Origin: Sipunculus nudus
Taxonomy: Eukaryota; Annelida; Sipuncula; Golfingiida; Sipunculidae
Direction of reading: 5' to 3'
Length of the DNA stretch: 64,000 bases
Assembly (NCBI GenBank): GCA_026874595.1
Contig: CM049318.1
Coordinates: 54,196,250 to 54,260,249 of the forward strand
This document shows positions 13,585-26,029 of the stretch, one piece after another. The notes below the pieces were generated by a model. The model saw only the letters and a program-made list of their open reading frames with translations, did not search any database and was not told where the DNA came from. Every line of letters begins with the position of its first letter. Within the stretch, counting starts at the first letter, position 1. The translations under genes and the position numbers were made by a program.

Positions 13585-13757
13585 AATTTCAGGTTTCCAA
13601 GGAGATTTGCCCAGGACCTCCCTGGATGTACAGTTAGAAGTTTCTAGGTCTAACGGTTACGATGTGTGCCCTGTTAACGGACGGACGGCCGGACGGCCAG
13701 ACGGCCGGACGGACGACGGACAAAGGGTGATCGCTATAGCTTACAGTCAGCTGAGCT

Positions 13758-16229
13758 AAAAAAAAAACAAAATATAATTTCCGATGGTTAGCATCCTTCT
13801 TCAAATGTACAAATTTTTCGAAGTCCCGAATATTAATCCGGATCATGGGCCAGACCCAAACCCAAAATACGATCGATTCTTCATAGGCCCAATCCCAAAA
13901 TGCCCTGATTCAATTCATGATTGCATGAATTATGTTAATTGTGAACAAACACACACAATCACACACTCGAACGGGGATGAACGCATACCCTCCTTGGGAA
14001 GGCAACAATTGCCTCTCATAACTGCATCCTTTTTTCATCTGCATGTGTAACACTTTTCACCGCCAAGCGAAAGGGCCTGCCGTGTACATGTCGCAGAAAA
14101 GCAGTTATCGCTTTTCATTTATGATCCCATGGCATAATTAGTATATTGTGTGGCTCATGTCAGCTTGCCAGAAATTATATTAATGCGGGGAGTTAGAAAG
14201 TGACGTTCATGTTTACTTTCTTTCTTGACACACGATATCATACAGATTACTGACATAATTTTTTTTTCGGGATTCCTTTCGTAGGACAGCTACATAGTTA
14301 ATGGTAGAAAGAATGAATTAAGAACACAGTAAAACCCTATTCGCCATGTTGGTATCCGTTCTTAAACTGTTGAATACACACATTGTCAATGCAATTATTC
14401 TGATTAGCTTAAGAAACATGTTTAGTGCCATTCCCTGATTGGTTTAACAAACAGGTTTAACAAACAGGTTTTGTTTCTGTCCATGTGAACACTGTAAAAC
14501 GCTTTGGTATATGTACATTACCTAAAGCACATTGGCTACCAGCAAATTGTTACTCCACCAAAATTATAAAATTTTGTTTTGGTGGTCTACATCGATGGTT
14601 ACCCTGTCACTTCACTTCATGGAGGAAAATAGTTAAATATATAATACCTTATAGTGGCAATCGGTAGAGCGCAAACCTCCGCCAAAGTAAAATTTTTCGT
14701 TAAAATCCGTACCTTTATTAAGATCTGCACCAAAATATATGAGGACTCCCTTGCCCATGTAACATAATGCACACATTTTTGTGGAAACTGATACTGTAGT
14801 TTAACTCTAAACAAACAATTAAAAAAAACACACAAAAGAACCTAGTGCAAAGATGTCCTTCTTGGAGCATGTTAATATTTCAGCCCTTATTGTCGAAACA
14901 CTAAAACATTATACATACTCGGTAAATATATGTATATATATCTTATTCAAATACAGATACTTCATATGTATACCAAAACTCACACACACACATATATAAG
15001 TACGTATATATGTATACATTTCTATTTATATATATATATATACAAATATATGTATATATTAAATTCATGAATATATTATTCAAATACATGTATACATATA
15101 TTTGTATATGCCTTTCATATAATATATTATATATATTATATTTTATATTTTATTATATATTATATTATATATTATATTATATTTATTATATTAGGTATAT
15201 AATATGTATATTTATTATATATATATATATATATATCATAAATTATTATATTACATATATTATATATATTTTATATAAACATATTTACATACATATGTTC
15301 AGTATATATATGTATATATAAATGGGAATCGTAAGCGGATGTATATAAATATATGTGTGAAAAGAGACTAGACCTCTATTCGTTTGTATCGTTGCAACAG
15401 AAATATCAAATATATGAATTGAGCAATGTGGTGCAATATGTGCTAAACAGTGGAATAAGTTTACCTTACATCTGCAAATCATACTACATTTTAAAACCTC
15501 ATGTTCATAATTTGCCAGAAACATGAGAAATAAATAGAAAATAATATTTCAGAATACCCTTTAAAGTTTTGAATTTAATAATAACAATGCTTTTTGGTAG
15601 CAATTAATGTTGTTTTAAATATGATTTTTTCGAGTAAATATTGAGTTTATTATAACGGCAATGTTTCCGTAAAAATAGAAGCATGAAAAATTTATTTTAT
15701 ATAAAACAGATTCCTTCACCGTTTCATTCACAAAACATTTTGTCTTAATTGTATTATATATATTGCACTGATCATATATTGACCTTCTCTGCTGCATGTA
15801 CGCACCAGTTTTGACCACCGCCAAAACACTCTTAATGTGTGACGTCATTATGTTCATTCATTATGCCTGACAATCCGGATTTTACGTGGCTTATCTGCAA
15901 ACAACAGGTCTCTTAATAAATCACCCTGAAACAGGATTCCTGAAGGCCGCAGATAACACGTCTGTTTACTGTATGTCATTCTACACAACACCAATGTTTA
16001 CAAATACTGTGACAATAACACATGGTTACTTGAGGATTTAGACTTATTCAGTTCACGACCGGACTCTAATGGCGTTTCCTGGAGTGTTTTCGTTTTACTG
16101 GTAGTTTATAATAATTGAGAATGTCATCATGGATTGTTCTGAAAGTTGGTGTGCCAATTGACCTAAAGCTGCTGACTTTGTCGTTAAGCAGGGTTTTCTA
16201 CCTTTTTCAATTCAGCGGAATTTGACAGG
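13758..16229. other. AT-rich, no gene seen
   Basis: It contains a very TA-rich block at about 14920-15330, a small tandem GTTTAACAAACAG near 14450-14470, and nothing that reads as a coding exon. The 103-codon frame at 15010-15321 is Tyr/Ile/Leu from TA repeats. Confidence 0.5.
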
Positions 16230-17600
16230 TGGCGCTTTGGTACACGGTGACAGGATGCGGTGACAGAAATAGGTCTGCCGTAAAAACCTGTCAGTCATGG
16301 ATTGTTATCTTTCACGCAAACGTATGGTATTTGACCTTTCATGGCCTTTATAGCTGAATGGAAAAATAGATAAAGCATATACTGGAATGTCACGAACGTA
16401 TATAGTCCATACTTATCCGGTGCGATGTTTATGTTTTTATAACACGGAGATCCCTGTCGTTTATGTGATACATAACATGGTTTATTTCTGTAATGCCGTT
16501 CATTCATAACTCTCGAATCAAACACATACGGAAATGCTTTTAAATGCGCCATGGTATAAGCAAGACATGAACGAATAAAAGTTTGTAGGCACAAAACGAG
16601 ATAATCAGTTGCTACAATCAATTTTTACATGTATTTATCTACAAAGTGCAAAAATGTTTGATAGCCATGTAGGAAAAAAAAAGTTTATGTAAAATATGAA
16701 CCCCGTTTCCAAACCAACCATGCTTTCGTAACAATAAATAGCTTTATGTATGTACATGTTGTATAAGAAAGTATATAAATAAACTGCACCAAATAAATTT
16801 GTATAAAGTTTTTCATCAACTTTTTTATTTATAGATCAAATTGTAACACCAACATACACAAATAAAATATTAATTTTAACAGTTTTACTGTAAACAAATT
16901 AATAGTCTGTAAATCAGTGTCTATAAAAAGTAATGATAGCATGTAGTTGTCCCTCTTTTGGTGTGGGAGATCGACCCCTCATGCTCAGGGGCGTATACAA
17001 AATCTTAGAAAAAGGGGGCGGCTCCAAGTGTGTACCGATATTCTGGTAACTTTTATATAGAAATCTCGCATGCATAAATATAGGATTTATGAATCCTATG
17101 CGAGGCGCAAAATAAGGCTCTTATGTTCGTTATTACGCGTATATCAATCTAATTCTCACATTGTATAGGTCGAAAATGCCGCAAGTAATACAATGGCCTG
17201 AGGTATACATAACATATACTTAGCATACTTTTTTACTAATCAAAGCTTTATCAAGCTCTCCATGCCGCAATGATTATTTATTTGTAACATATCAGATGTA
17301 AAATATCGAGAACCATCTAGACCCACAGATAACCCACCATCCATCGGGAATTAAACAATCATTAATGCACACGGAGAAGACACACGAAGACAGGCGGCGA
17401 CTTGTTACACCATGACCGGATTCAATGACAAAAATTTTTACCGTAAAGACTGTCCTTCTTTGTAACTGACTGTTATCTTTACCGCATATGTCCGGTATTT
17501 GACCTTTTATGACCCTGCGGCTAAATGGAAATAAAGATAAAGTATATAGAAAAAAAAAAAAAAAATACCACATTCCATTCAAATCCGGTAAGTCTGTTTT
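16230..17600. repeat. Diverged direct repeat, two copies
   Basis: About 16290-16410 and 17450-17560 share TGTTATCTTT, GTATTTGACCTTT.ATG and GCTGAATGGAAA/GGCTAAATGGAAA, then GATAAAG.ATATA. The minus-strand frames over them share an IKGQIP...VKDN-like phrase, but frames are short and broken. They look like two copies of an old interspersed or tandem repeat rather than genes. Confidence 0.4.
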
Positions 17601-17844
17601 TTGAGAAACATACACATGTAATCGAGCACTCCATGAATGGACATGTGATATGGTATCCGCCCAAGCCGTTTTTCCATATACTCCCCCACACAAGGAAATG
17701 CGGTTACTACGAATTTACTACTTATACTCCAGTTAATGGGCGGGGTTTAACCCTGTATCTATGCAGCACCGTATCCTGTGGCTCAGTCTCTGTGTACTGC
17801 AGGCAATGGGCTTCAAGGACTTACCCGTTCATGACTTTCAAGAA

Positions 17845-18045
17845 GCGGATACCGGGGGGGGGGGGGTTCAAGGGGGTCCGGACCACCTTTTCTATCCGCT
17901 GCAACCTTTTTTTAAGGGTTTCGGGCAAAATTTTGCGAACTGGACCCCTCCCCCCTTTTCCGGATGCGGGGACCTTTTCTTTAGTCCCCCTGGGTTGCCC
18001 CCCCCCCCCCACTTTTTTAACTCCTGGATCCGCCTCTGCTTTTCT
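17845..18045. mobile_element. hAT-type terminal-repeat remnant
   Basis: A G-run after GCGGATACC at the left and CCTGGATCCGCCTCTG at the right are degenerate inverted ends of the CAGNGGCGGATCCAGGGG type. This is the same class as 19725-20735 and 44703-44866. The inside has no coding sequence. Confidence 0.5.
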
Positions 18046-19549
18046 TTTTGGTCTTTGGCCTACATCAATTCTCGGTAGTTCATGAAATAGTCACCAGGGG
18101 TGGACATGGGTCGGAAACGCGTCCATTAACTTGTTTTATATTTAATAGTCTGACAGGTGCCTTTGAAGTGGTACCAGTCCAAAACACAGTTACACGTGAT
18201 CAAGACATTTCCAAGATCTACACAATGCCTCCTTTCAGGAAATGTTTGGTTGATATTACTGACTTTCATTTTCAAATGGTTCATTTATTTGCACGTAATG
18301 CTTATACACTACATTTAATCACACGTCTCAAATTTTTGTTCGAGTTCCACCATTTGTAAACCAAACATTGCAACTGAATTCACCTGGCAAATACTAGTCA
18401 TGCAGTAAACGAGACCCTCTTAACCATGAATAAGGATTTAAAAAAAAATTCAACAGAGTTATGGCCATATATATAAATACCTTAATATTAATAATGTGAT
18501 TGCATAATCACACAAGGTTGCCAAGGAAATGAACTCATATTTTACAGAATGGTACCACCTTGGTATTTTAATCAAGCGTTTTTCTAATTGAGAGGTCAAT
18601 GCATGATTAAATATCATCCTCGACAGCATTTGTCCATCTGCTTTTGCTGACCGGTCATTTTTCTAGTAATGTTTAATTGAAAATTAGTATCGTATATGTG
18701 CAGAAATGCATATTTGGCGGCCATATTTAAAATCAAGATGGCGTGAATGTTTTGGGTCTATTTTTTTTTTAAAGACGCCTATGGGCAGTAATATCTCTGG
18801 GCAAAGTTTCATGCGTTTTGCAAAATTGCAATTCTGGTGAAAAAGATGCCTTAAATGCTGCTAGTAGTTATAGAAAGCTAAACAAAACTGAAATGTGTTA
18901 CAGTCCACCAGCAAATGATGACTTGTGCTGACCCCTAGTGGTCACTTGCAATGCTAAAGAGATTCAAGTCTGACCTGACATATAATTAACATGATAATAG
19001 TGTTGTACCCTCACACTTATGTTATCAATAACATAAATAACAAGTAATAATGAAATTAATAAATTATAAGCTGTAGTATCACTTACACTCTTTTAAAACT
19101 GAGTGACATCCTACTGTTGCACCTGCACAGAGGGAAAGTAAATGTCAGCTCAGATCTCCGATGTTAAGAATGTTTAAAAAGTAATCCTTTCCTGAATTAA
19201 TAAGACATCATGTGAATTACTTTATACCTTACCAAATAATCTTACACTGTTTAATAAAAAAATACAGAGTCTTGATATAAAATATTTGGTGCTTGGACTA
19301 AGGCATGATCCAAATATGCGGTACATATTGAACATTATCGTATTAGCTTTCATTAGTGCTTCGAACGGAGTTAACACAATGTGAAGGTTATCATGACAGC
19401 TCTACATTAGTGCATTAAACAGTCGACAGGTGTCGCCACATAACTGCAGGTTTTTTACCCATTGTAAACTAAGTTCCACAAAAACCCAGCGACTTTGGTC
19501 AAAACATAATTAGATAAGCTATAAAACATGACTAGAGCGGATTAATCGA
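18046..19549. other. AT-rich, no gene seen
   Basis: It contains a short TTTGGCGGCCATATTT...AAGATGGCG phrase near 18713-18745 and no recognisable coding exon, tRNA or clear repeat pair. Confidence 0.4.
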
Positions 19550-19724
19550 CTGGTACCCTGCAACGATCCCTATTAACGCCCGCTTTTTCCAGTTCTGACA
19601 GCGATCATATCAGAGCGGGGTCCCAGTCTAAATCCTGTTTCAAAGGACTGTGGGACTAAACATGTGACATGGCCGCTTCTTCTCTTTCTAAATGTTAGAG
19701 TTCTTGGTAAAATTATTGATGTGA

Positions 19725-20735
19725 CAGTGGCGGATCCAAGAAGGGGCGGGGGGGGGGGGGGGCGATCCCCCCCCTAGAATTTTTTCAGGCTTATGAAAAT
19801 TGCAAATTTTATCAAGGTTTTGTGGGAAAAGGTACTTTTTTACCTTGCCTTTATTAACTTCTTGACAGTGAAATATTACATCAAGAATTCAGGATAATCA
19901 GCACTGCATTAAACACACACGGAACAAACAGTACCAGAAATAACAACTTGTCACATGAGTAAATGCCCAAGGAATAAAGTCTTATATCTCCGATACTGTG
20001 TCCACTTAAAGCTTATCCTTGTACTGGCAGCGCTGGAAGATAAAGTCCAATACACCAGTGTCAGGACCATTTGTATACCAGCAAGTCACTAGGTATTACA
20101 AGGTGAAAAATGGTTAACTTTTAGAACTTTTCAGACAAACTGAAGTGATTAAGGCCTATATTCTTAAACTTCTGCTTTGTTTCCAATTTATCAGAAACCA
20201 AAAAGTCTGGTTCAAGTGCCCGAAAATGCTCAAATTTGATTTCTTAATCATCATGTCTTCAAAAAAAAAATTCTCACTGCATGTGTTAGGGAATAACCCC
20301 TCCCACACCCTCAATACAAGAAGCAGAAGTGCCCGAAAATGCTCAAATTTGACTTCTTAATCATCATATCTTCAAAAAATTTTCTCACTGCATGTTTGAG
20401 GGGATAACCCCGCCCACACCCTCAATACAACAAGCAGGAGTGCCCGAAAATGCTCAAATTTGACTTCTTAATCATCATATCTTCAAAAAATTTTCTCACT
20501 GCATGTTTGAGGGGATAACCCCTCCAACACCCTCAATACAACAAACAGAAGTGCCCAAAAATGCTCAAATTTGACTTCTTAATTATCATATCTTCAAAAC
20601 ATTTCCTCACCGTGTGAGGGGGACACACCCTCCTCCCTAGGGCGTTACGCGCCCTCGTACACCATGCAAGCTAGAATCTGACCCGTTGCCCCCCCCCCCC
20701 CCCCCCCCTAACAGTTTGTTCTTGATCCGCCACTG
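19725..20735 (+). mobile_element. hAT-like non-autonomous element with G-runs
   Basis: The ends are CAGTGGCGGATCCAAG and its inverse CTTGATCCGCCACTG, followed inward by long G or C runs, as in hAT elements of invertebrates. The insertion site is shown by the uninterrupted repeat copy B. The 8-base target duplication is only imperfect (ATTGATGTG against CATTGTGTA). No transposase frame is present. Confidence 0.75.
20216..20640 (+). repeat. Four tandem ~112 bp units inside the hAT-like element
   Basis: Units begin GTGCCCGAAAATGCTCAAAT (with small changes) at 20216, 20329, 20440 and 20551. Each contains ATCATCATATCTTC and CACCCTCAATACAA. Confidence 0.85.
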
Positions 20736-20982
20736 CATTGTGTAGGGCATTTGAGCATCACATTGATGCTACAACCTTTCAGAAGTTTCATCAAACATAC
20801 TAAGACAACTAAAAGGAGATTATTTTATGTTGACACCGGATCAAAAGTCACTTATACGATTCCAAAGAGGTCTCCTATTTGGAAACTTACGAGGCGCGTT
20901 CATAGGGGTCAGTCTCAAGACTTTGATGGAGAGGAGCAAAGATAAGTCGAAATAAAGCGTCTTGGGACGGACAAGTAGAATA

Positions 20983-21469
20983 AATACATATATACAAAAC
21001 TCATGGTGTAACACATTAACATGCAAGGCTTAACAACAGTCATTACAATTTATATGTGCATTTTATCATGAAATATATTTCATTGTATGTTAAAGACAAG
21101 ATTTGTGAAACAAATCGCTCGATACAGGCATATGGTGGTCCATTATGAATCAGAGTCATTTTATCATTTCAATTAACCTTATATTCATCAATATAGTTAT
21201 TGAATTTAGTTTTCACAAACCATTTGGCTATAACTGGAACCTTCCTCTGGTGATGGTGTCCTGTTTGCGTAGTTGCGGTTTTTCCCGTGAGGAAGGGTTC
21301 TTTGAAGAACCTTTGTCGGGATGCTCAGTATCGGAGATTATGTTTTGGTTATTTACATCTAACGCTGGAGGCTCCTTATTGTAAAGGTCTGCAAATTGCC
21401 AAGCAGTCACAGGACACTGTCAGTTGGGTTATTCCACATAAAGGTAGAAGTTTGACCTTCCCATATGAC
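20983..21469. other. Unassigned, no gene seen
   Basis: A 79-codon frame at 21145-21384 and an overlapping one at 21287-21526 show no recognised domain and lack obvious splice context. Confidence 0.35.
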
Positions 21470-22575
21470 TCCTTGAAGTATACATTTTCTACAAGGTCAG
21501 AAGATTCTCTACATTTTTGTACATAAAAACTTTTTTTTGACAGAACATGTTTGAATTTATACGAGTTTGAATTTAGATTTAAATATTAAAAAAAAAGTTT
21601 ATTCCGGCACATAAAATACAGATACAGAATATTTTTTTATATTAATAAAAATTTAAGATAAAAATCCCTAGTTTTTTTGTGAGTTATGTTAAAAACTTAA
21701 TTTTTTACAGCGTATTTAATTTTGAAACCTTCACTTAAATCTTTATTTCTTACGTTTTTTAGAATAAAATGGTTCCAGTCAGGTTTAGGTGTATAATAAA
21801 ATAAATGCTATTTAGTTGATTTATCAACAGCAACATATATCAAAGATTGTATGTTTCGGACAAGTAATTACTGAGAAATGACGGTCAGGTGAAATAAAGT
21901 TTTGAGAAAATTTCTAAAAACTACATTATAAGAGATCATTCGGTCTTCAGGAGTATCTAAGCATGCACGCAGTGACCCTGAATGTATTTTTCAATCAGAA
22001 CGTCAATGACGTAGGGCTCGTCCGGCACCCCCGCAACAAAAATTAAATGTCATCACTTAATGTTGGTATCCCAGGAGGCAATCCTGCAGGTTCCAAATCC
22101 TGTGTAAAAGTTAGAAGTCGGCTCTAAGTCCAATCAGATAAAACAAGCAAATTCAAAATTGGTCGAGAATTAAAGGAGACGAAGCACTTTTTTGTGATTT
22201 TGAAAAAGTTTGCATACATTTGCATTTTTAATGAGCTTCAAATTCAGTGTATAAGATTAAAAGGTCATGACTACACCTATCGGGTACACACAAAAACAAA
22301 ATCGTTTTAGAAATAAAAAAGAAGAAGCTTTTTTCTGTCATGTTGAACAAGTTTGCATAATTTTACATAATTATTGAGTGTATAGTCCATACCTAGACTT
22401 GTCAGATAAAAAAAAATAAAATAAAAAAATTCGGTCCGAAATTTTCACCTGTACTTATTGCAGGTAAACTTATTTACTCTGATCTTTTTTTGTAAAAAAT
22501 TCAGCTGTACTGGAACAGAAGAAAAAAATGGACAAAACATCAACAATTTTGTACTCTGGGTGTCATATTTTCCGT

Positions 22576-23635
22576 GAAACAATCCTTATACCAATGTATC
22601 TGAATGAACTACATTTTCCTCTTCACTACATATATACCTTTGTCATCTCTGTATGTAGAAACCCTGGTGCATTATGGGCCGTAGATTCTAAAGCCCAATA
22701 ACTATTAACAGCAGAGTTGTACTCTTATGAGTCCGATTCTGCGCAGTACATGACCCTCTGACAATGCAAAGACCATTGACACTTGTTTATACCCGATGTC
22801 AAACGTGATAAATGTTTTATTCGTATCACTTGGTAGCAGTTTTGTAGCTTTAATAATACATCGTAACTGTTTCGTCAGTACTTCTCACTGTAGAGTAAGA
22901 ACTTTGAGTTATTTCGTAAAACGTCTTTATAATTGTTAGTTATTTCGAGTTACTGTTAGGTTTTGCTTAGGTACTTATTAGCTATGTCACAGCCACTTCT
23001 TAAAAGTTCGTAGTAGCTCGTTGCATTTACGTAGAGATACGTACTGGTTAAGCGCCCACGCAGCGTTACGATTTGCTCCGATATAGTCCGAGTAATTGAC
23101 CTAAAGCTTACAATCTACCACGAAGTACCTACCACGGGTTACGAAGTGCTTCTAGAGGTAACATATGACCTACGAAATTTGTCAAATCGTAGCAGCGCCT
23201 AAAAAGTTTTGAGTAAACTCAAAACTAAAATCAAGGGATACGTTCAGTCACGTTAAGCCAATTATCGGCACGTAACTGGTACGATTTACGATTTACGCAG
23301 AAGCGCTTCTCAAACTCCGACGAAGAGCCAAGAAACCAAAAAGATGTTCAATTCGTAGAGCATCGGGGGCCGATTTCGTGAAACGCCTTAATCTTATATT
23401 TAAACAATGCCTTGGCACACTGAAAGAAGCCACACAAACAGTGCTCGTAGAATGCGAAACAAATTTATCAAAGGATGGATGAAAACGAAGCGTTCCGTGC
23501 AGGTTCTCTCCAGAAAGACACTGCTTTTAGTCCTCCCTGCTCATTACTCTATCATTCGTACGGTCAAATTATGACAGCAACTGGGATATGATATTTCTGG
23601 GGAGCTGCCAGGCATGAGGAAGCTTTTGAATATTA
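22576..23635. other. Unassigned stretch with unusual TACG/CGTA-rich composition
   Basis: From about 22860 to 23350 the words TACG, CGTA and TTACGA recur at high density (for example ACGATTTACGATTTACGC). No long frame, hairpin or repeat pair explains it by eye. Confidence 0.35.
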
Positions 23636-23734
<99 letters not shown>

Positions 23735-23750
23735 TGAGAGAGAGAGAGAG
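23636..23750. repeat. TA then GA microsatellite
   Basis: TA repeats run to about 23702 and pass directly into GA repeats to 23750. The next feature is the long hairpin. Confidence 0.9.
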
Positions 23751-23924
23751 ATAACAGAATGAAGACGCCTTAGTGTTGACTAACTGTTTAATTCAACCAC
23801 GAGCTTTCAAAGCTTATAGCTTCTTCATCAGGTGTCATTATTAATGAAAAAGCTATAAGCTTCGAAAGCTCGTAGTTGAATTAAACAGTTAGTCAACACT
23901 AAGGCGTCTTCATTCTGTTATCTA
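23750..23924. mobile_element. Long near-perfect hairpin, Penelope-like terminus candidate
   Basis: Two arms of about 78 bases (GATAACAGAATGAAGACGCC at the left, its inverse at the right) flank a loop of about 15 bases, with only a few mismatches. On the minus strand the inner left arm reads CTGATGA, a small stem AAGCT/AGCTT, then GAAA, close to a hammerhead ribozyme core but with one extra A. The phrase GGACTAACACGGCTAC follows at 23935. Penelope-like retroelements carry hammerhead motifs in inverted or tandem terminal repeats. The assignment is inference. Confidence 0.5.
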
Positions 23925-23952
23925 TACACTGAGGGACTAACACGGCTACACG

Positions 23953-24007
<55 letters not shown>

Positions 24008-24010
<3 letters not shown>

Positions 24011-24183
24011 TAAGATTTCGCCTAACTACCACCCCAGTTTAGCGAGCTTCTCAAGATAACAACCACTTGTCCAAGGTCTCGAATCTTTTTTGCCTTTTAT
24101 ATAATAACTCGCTTGAGACGAACACCTCGAAAATGCGACAACTTTATCGAGGTCCCGTTGTTAGTCGTAATATCGAGGTTTTA

Positions 24184-24186
<3 letters not shown>
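24008..24186. mobile_element. 179 bp MITE, Tc1/mariner-pogo type
   Basis: Inverted ends CAGTAAGATTTCGCCTAAC and (inverse) CAGTAAAACCTCGATATTAC are bounded by TA on both sides, inside a TA microsatellite. There is no coding content. Confidence 0.75.
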
Positions 24187-24239
<53 letters not shown>

Positions 24240-24459
24240 CCAAAACTAAAATCAGAGTGGATCATCTGACTGCAGGTGTGACAGGTTCTTTGCGATAGCA
24301 GCCTGGATTTAAACCAATTTAGAGGTTGTTACATTACCACGCTTTATATCTTTTAATCGTTTAACGCTTAAATAATCCAATATTCCAACAGTAAGTAACG
24401 ATGAATGTTTAAACAAGAATAAGACTATCTAAAAATCCCATGAATGAGGTGTTATCCTG

Positions 24460-24836
24460 TCTCTCTATAAAATGCCATCAAAATCCGTTCATTTTAGTAA
24501 AGATGTTCCCAGAAAATCAAACCGACCAACAGCGGCAGAAACATAATACCCACTGGCGGAGATATAAATATAAACACAGCTGTGAATTCTCCTTTTTTAT
24601 CAGTTGTTGGTGTTAAATATAAAAAAGAATTATCAGTGAAGCAACCACCAGTGAAGCAAAATAGTGATTAAATTACATGTATACACACAAAGATTACGCC
24701 CTTTCCGCGGGCGATAACATTCTGTTCACTGTTGCACGCTGTGTAACATAATCAGCAGCCAATGCTGAATCCTAATCACCACCACCCAAACATCAGTTGC
24801 GTCATCTCCTTGACATCCTCACATCATCTCCCGGCC
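24460..24836 (+). promoter_or_regulatory. Promoter/5' UTR region of exon 1, conserved in the inverted copy
   Basis: This stretch aligns in reverse with about 6352-6770. Shared blocks include AACAGCGGCAGAAAC on the right against a similar block on the left, TATAAATATAAACA near 24560, CAGTTGTTGGTGTTAAATAT, and CATCTCCTTGACATCCTCAC just before the ATG. The TATA-like block is about 270 bases from the ATG, so a leader or short 5' UTR is plausible. No start site can be fixed by eye. Confidence 0.45.
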
Positions 24837-24890
24837 ATGGACCGGTACGGACTGACCCTGCTGGTGGTGATTTTGTGCTACATACCTCAG
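24837..24890 (+). CDS. Exon 1: signal peptide (tentative first exon)
   Basis: The exon has 18 codons, MDRYGLTLLVVILCYIPQ: a charged start and then a hydrophobic core, as in a signal peptide. It ends in phase 0 at a strong donor (CAG|GTTAGT). An in-frame ATG exists upstream at 24762, but the homologous minus-strand copy has a one-base length difference just before the conserved ATG. That breaks the upstream frame and favours this start. Spliced directly to the exon at 41892 it would read into a stop, so at least one exon of length 3n+2 must lie between. Membership in the DSL-EGF-C1q gene is inferred from strand and position only; it could belong to another secreted protein. Confidence 0.6.
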
Positions 24891-25969
24891 GTTAGTTACA
24901 TCATGCAAGGAAATCATACATACAGGAGGATGCGTCAATTTATCTTCGGGTGGGGGGGGGGGGGGGGGGAGGGGGGTTGACTGGTAGCAATCATGGGAAC
25001 TTAATCCAAGACAACTGTTTTCGAAACACGCACACACACACATAAAAATATATATTATATTATATATATACATGTATATGTATATCTTATTATCTGAATA
25101 GCAGGAGGATTATTGCATTGGCCACCCTCCTTGCTAAAAAGTATACCCCCATCCCCCTGTTTTGTTGGTTTTAAGAGTACCCGTTTCCAATTGCTGCATA
25201 CCCGCAATGGCCGTCTGTCAGATATCGGGCCAAAGCCAAATCACTTTCTTACTATGCCCGTACGATAGTCCACGCTTGTGGACGTAACCGCCTCATTTGT
25301 TTAATGCTTCCTTAACTCTAAGTATATGCTCATCTGCAGAATTTCATTCCAGTTTCGGACCATATGACAGGGCAGTGTGACATGCTCCTCTAACCAAGCC
25401 CGGTCACTACTGCACCTGTGGGCGCTAGGTGTGTAATATTCGTACTGCCGAGGAACCCACGAAAGGTGCACTCGTTTGTGAGTGAATGAAACACGGTCGT
25501 TTGGCACGGCCTACTCACTGAGCCTGCAGAACGCTGACCCTGACTAGAGTCCACCGTGAAAAAAATCAAACTGCCTCGGCTGACATTCGAATTCACGATC
25601 TCCCCGCTTACGTGGTTTACCCGTTAACACATAGGCCAGTTTTATGGGTTCCTTTTGCAAAAAGTTATAGAGAAAGATCTATTCTCAGGACACTTTTTCC
25701 TAATTAGTCATAAGATAATTAAGAAACTTGCAATTAAGAAAATAAGTCATGCATTCCACACAGGATTATTGAATTACTGTTTGTGAAATAAATGAAACTT
25801 TTTCGTTAATTCTCAATGTTCCTGGTTTCTTTTAATTTAAATATTCAAAGTGAAACAAACTCTAGTGAGATTCGAGAAAAATAATAAAAAGCTACGATTC
25901 ATTTGTTGAATTTAACAAGATCATACATCCGCAAGTTTATGTATATATGTGTATATATATAAATATATA

Positions 25970-26029
<60 letters not shown>

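Larger units (their letters stand above)
11372..13757 (+). mobile_element. 2.4 kb repeat element with ~156 bp monomers (pearl/Helentron-like)
   Basis: It starts near a GC hairpin (GTGGCCCATGGGCCATGACG) and ends GGACGGAC..., then CGCTATAGCTTACAGTCAGC, TGAGCTAA. Between these are about twelve monomers spaced 153-158 bases, one shortened to 108 and one split by a SINE. Each carries phrases such as AGATTCTAGGCCTAACAGAT and TTCAGGTTTCCAAGGA. Bivalve pearl elements and BIV160-type satellites have this layout: ~160 bp core repeats between unique ends. Those are thought to be non-autonomous Helentrons. A reversed piece of the same 3' end lies near 42625-42720. The family assignment is inference. Confidence 0.65.
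19550..20982 (+). repeat. ~400 bp interspersed repeat, copy A, split by a hAT-like element
   Basis: Bases 19550-19724 and 20736-20982 together match the unbroken copy at 48370-48771. Landmarks are ATTAACGCCCGCTTTTTCCAG, TATCAGAGCGGGGTCC, GGCCGCTTCTTCTC, AGCATCACATTGATGCT and AATAAAGCGTCTTGGGACG. The function or superfamily of this repeat is not known to me. Confidence 0.75.

Noticed and set aside
15010..15321. 103-codon Ile/Tyr frame
   Set aside because: It is a TA-rich block with no domain and no splice context.
17525..18085. 186-codon frame rich in Pro/Gly
   Set aside because: It runs through poly-A, G-run and C-run sequence of a hAT-type remnant; composition explains the openness.
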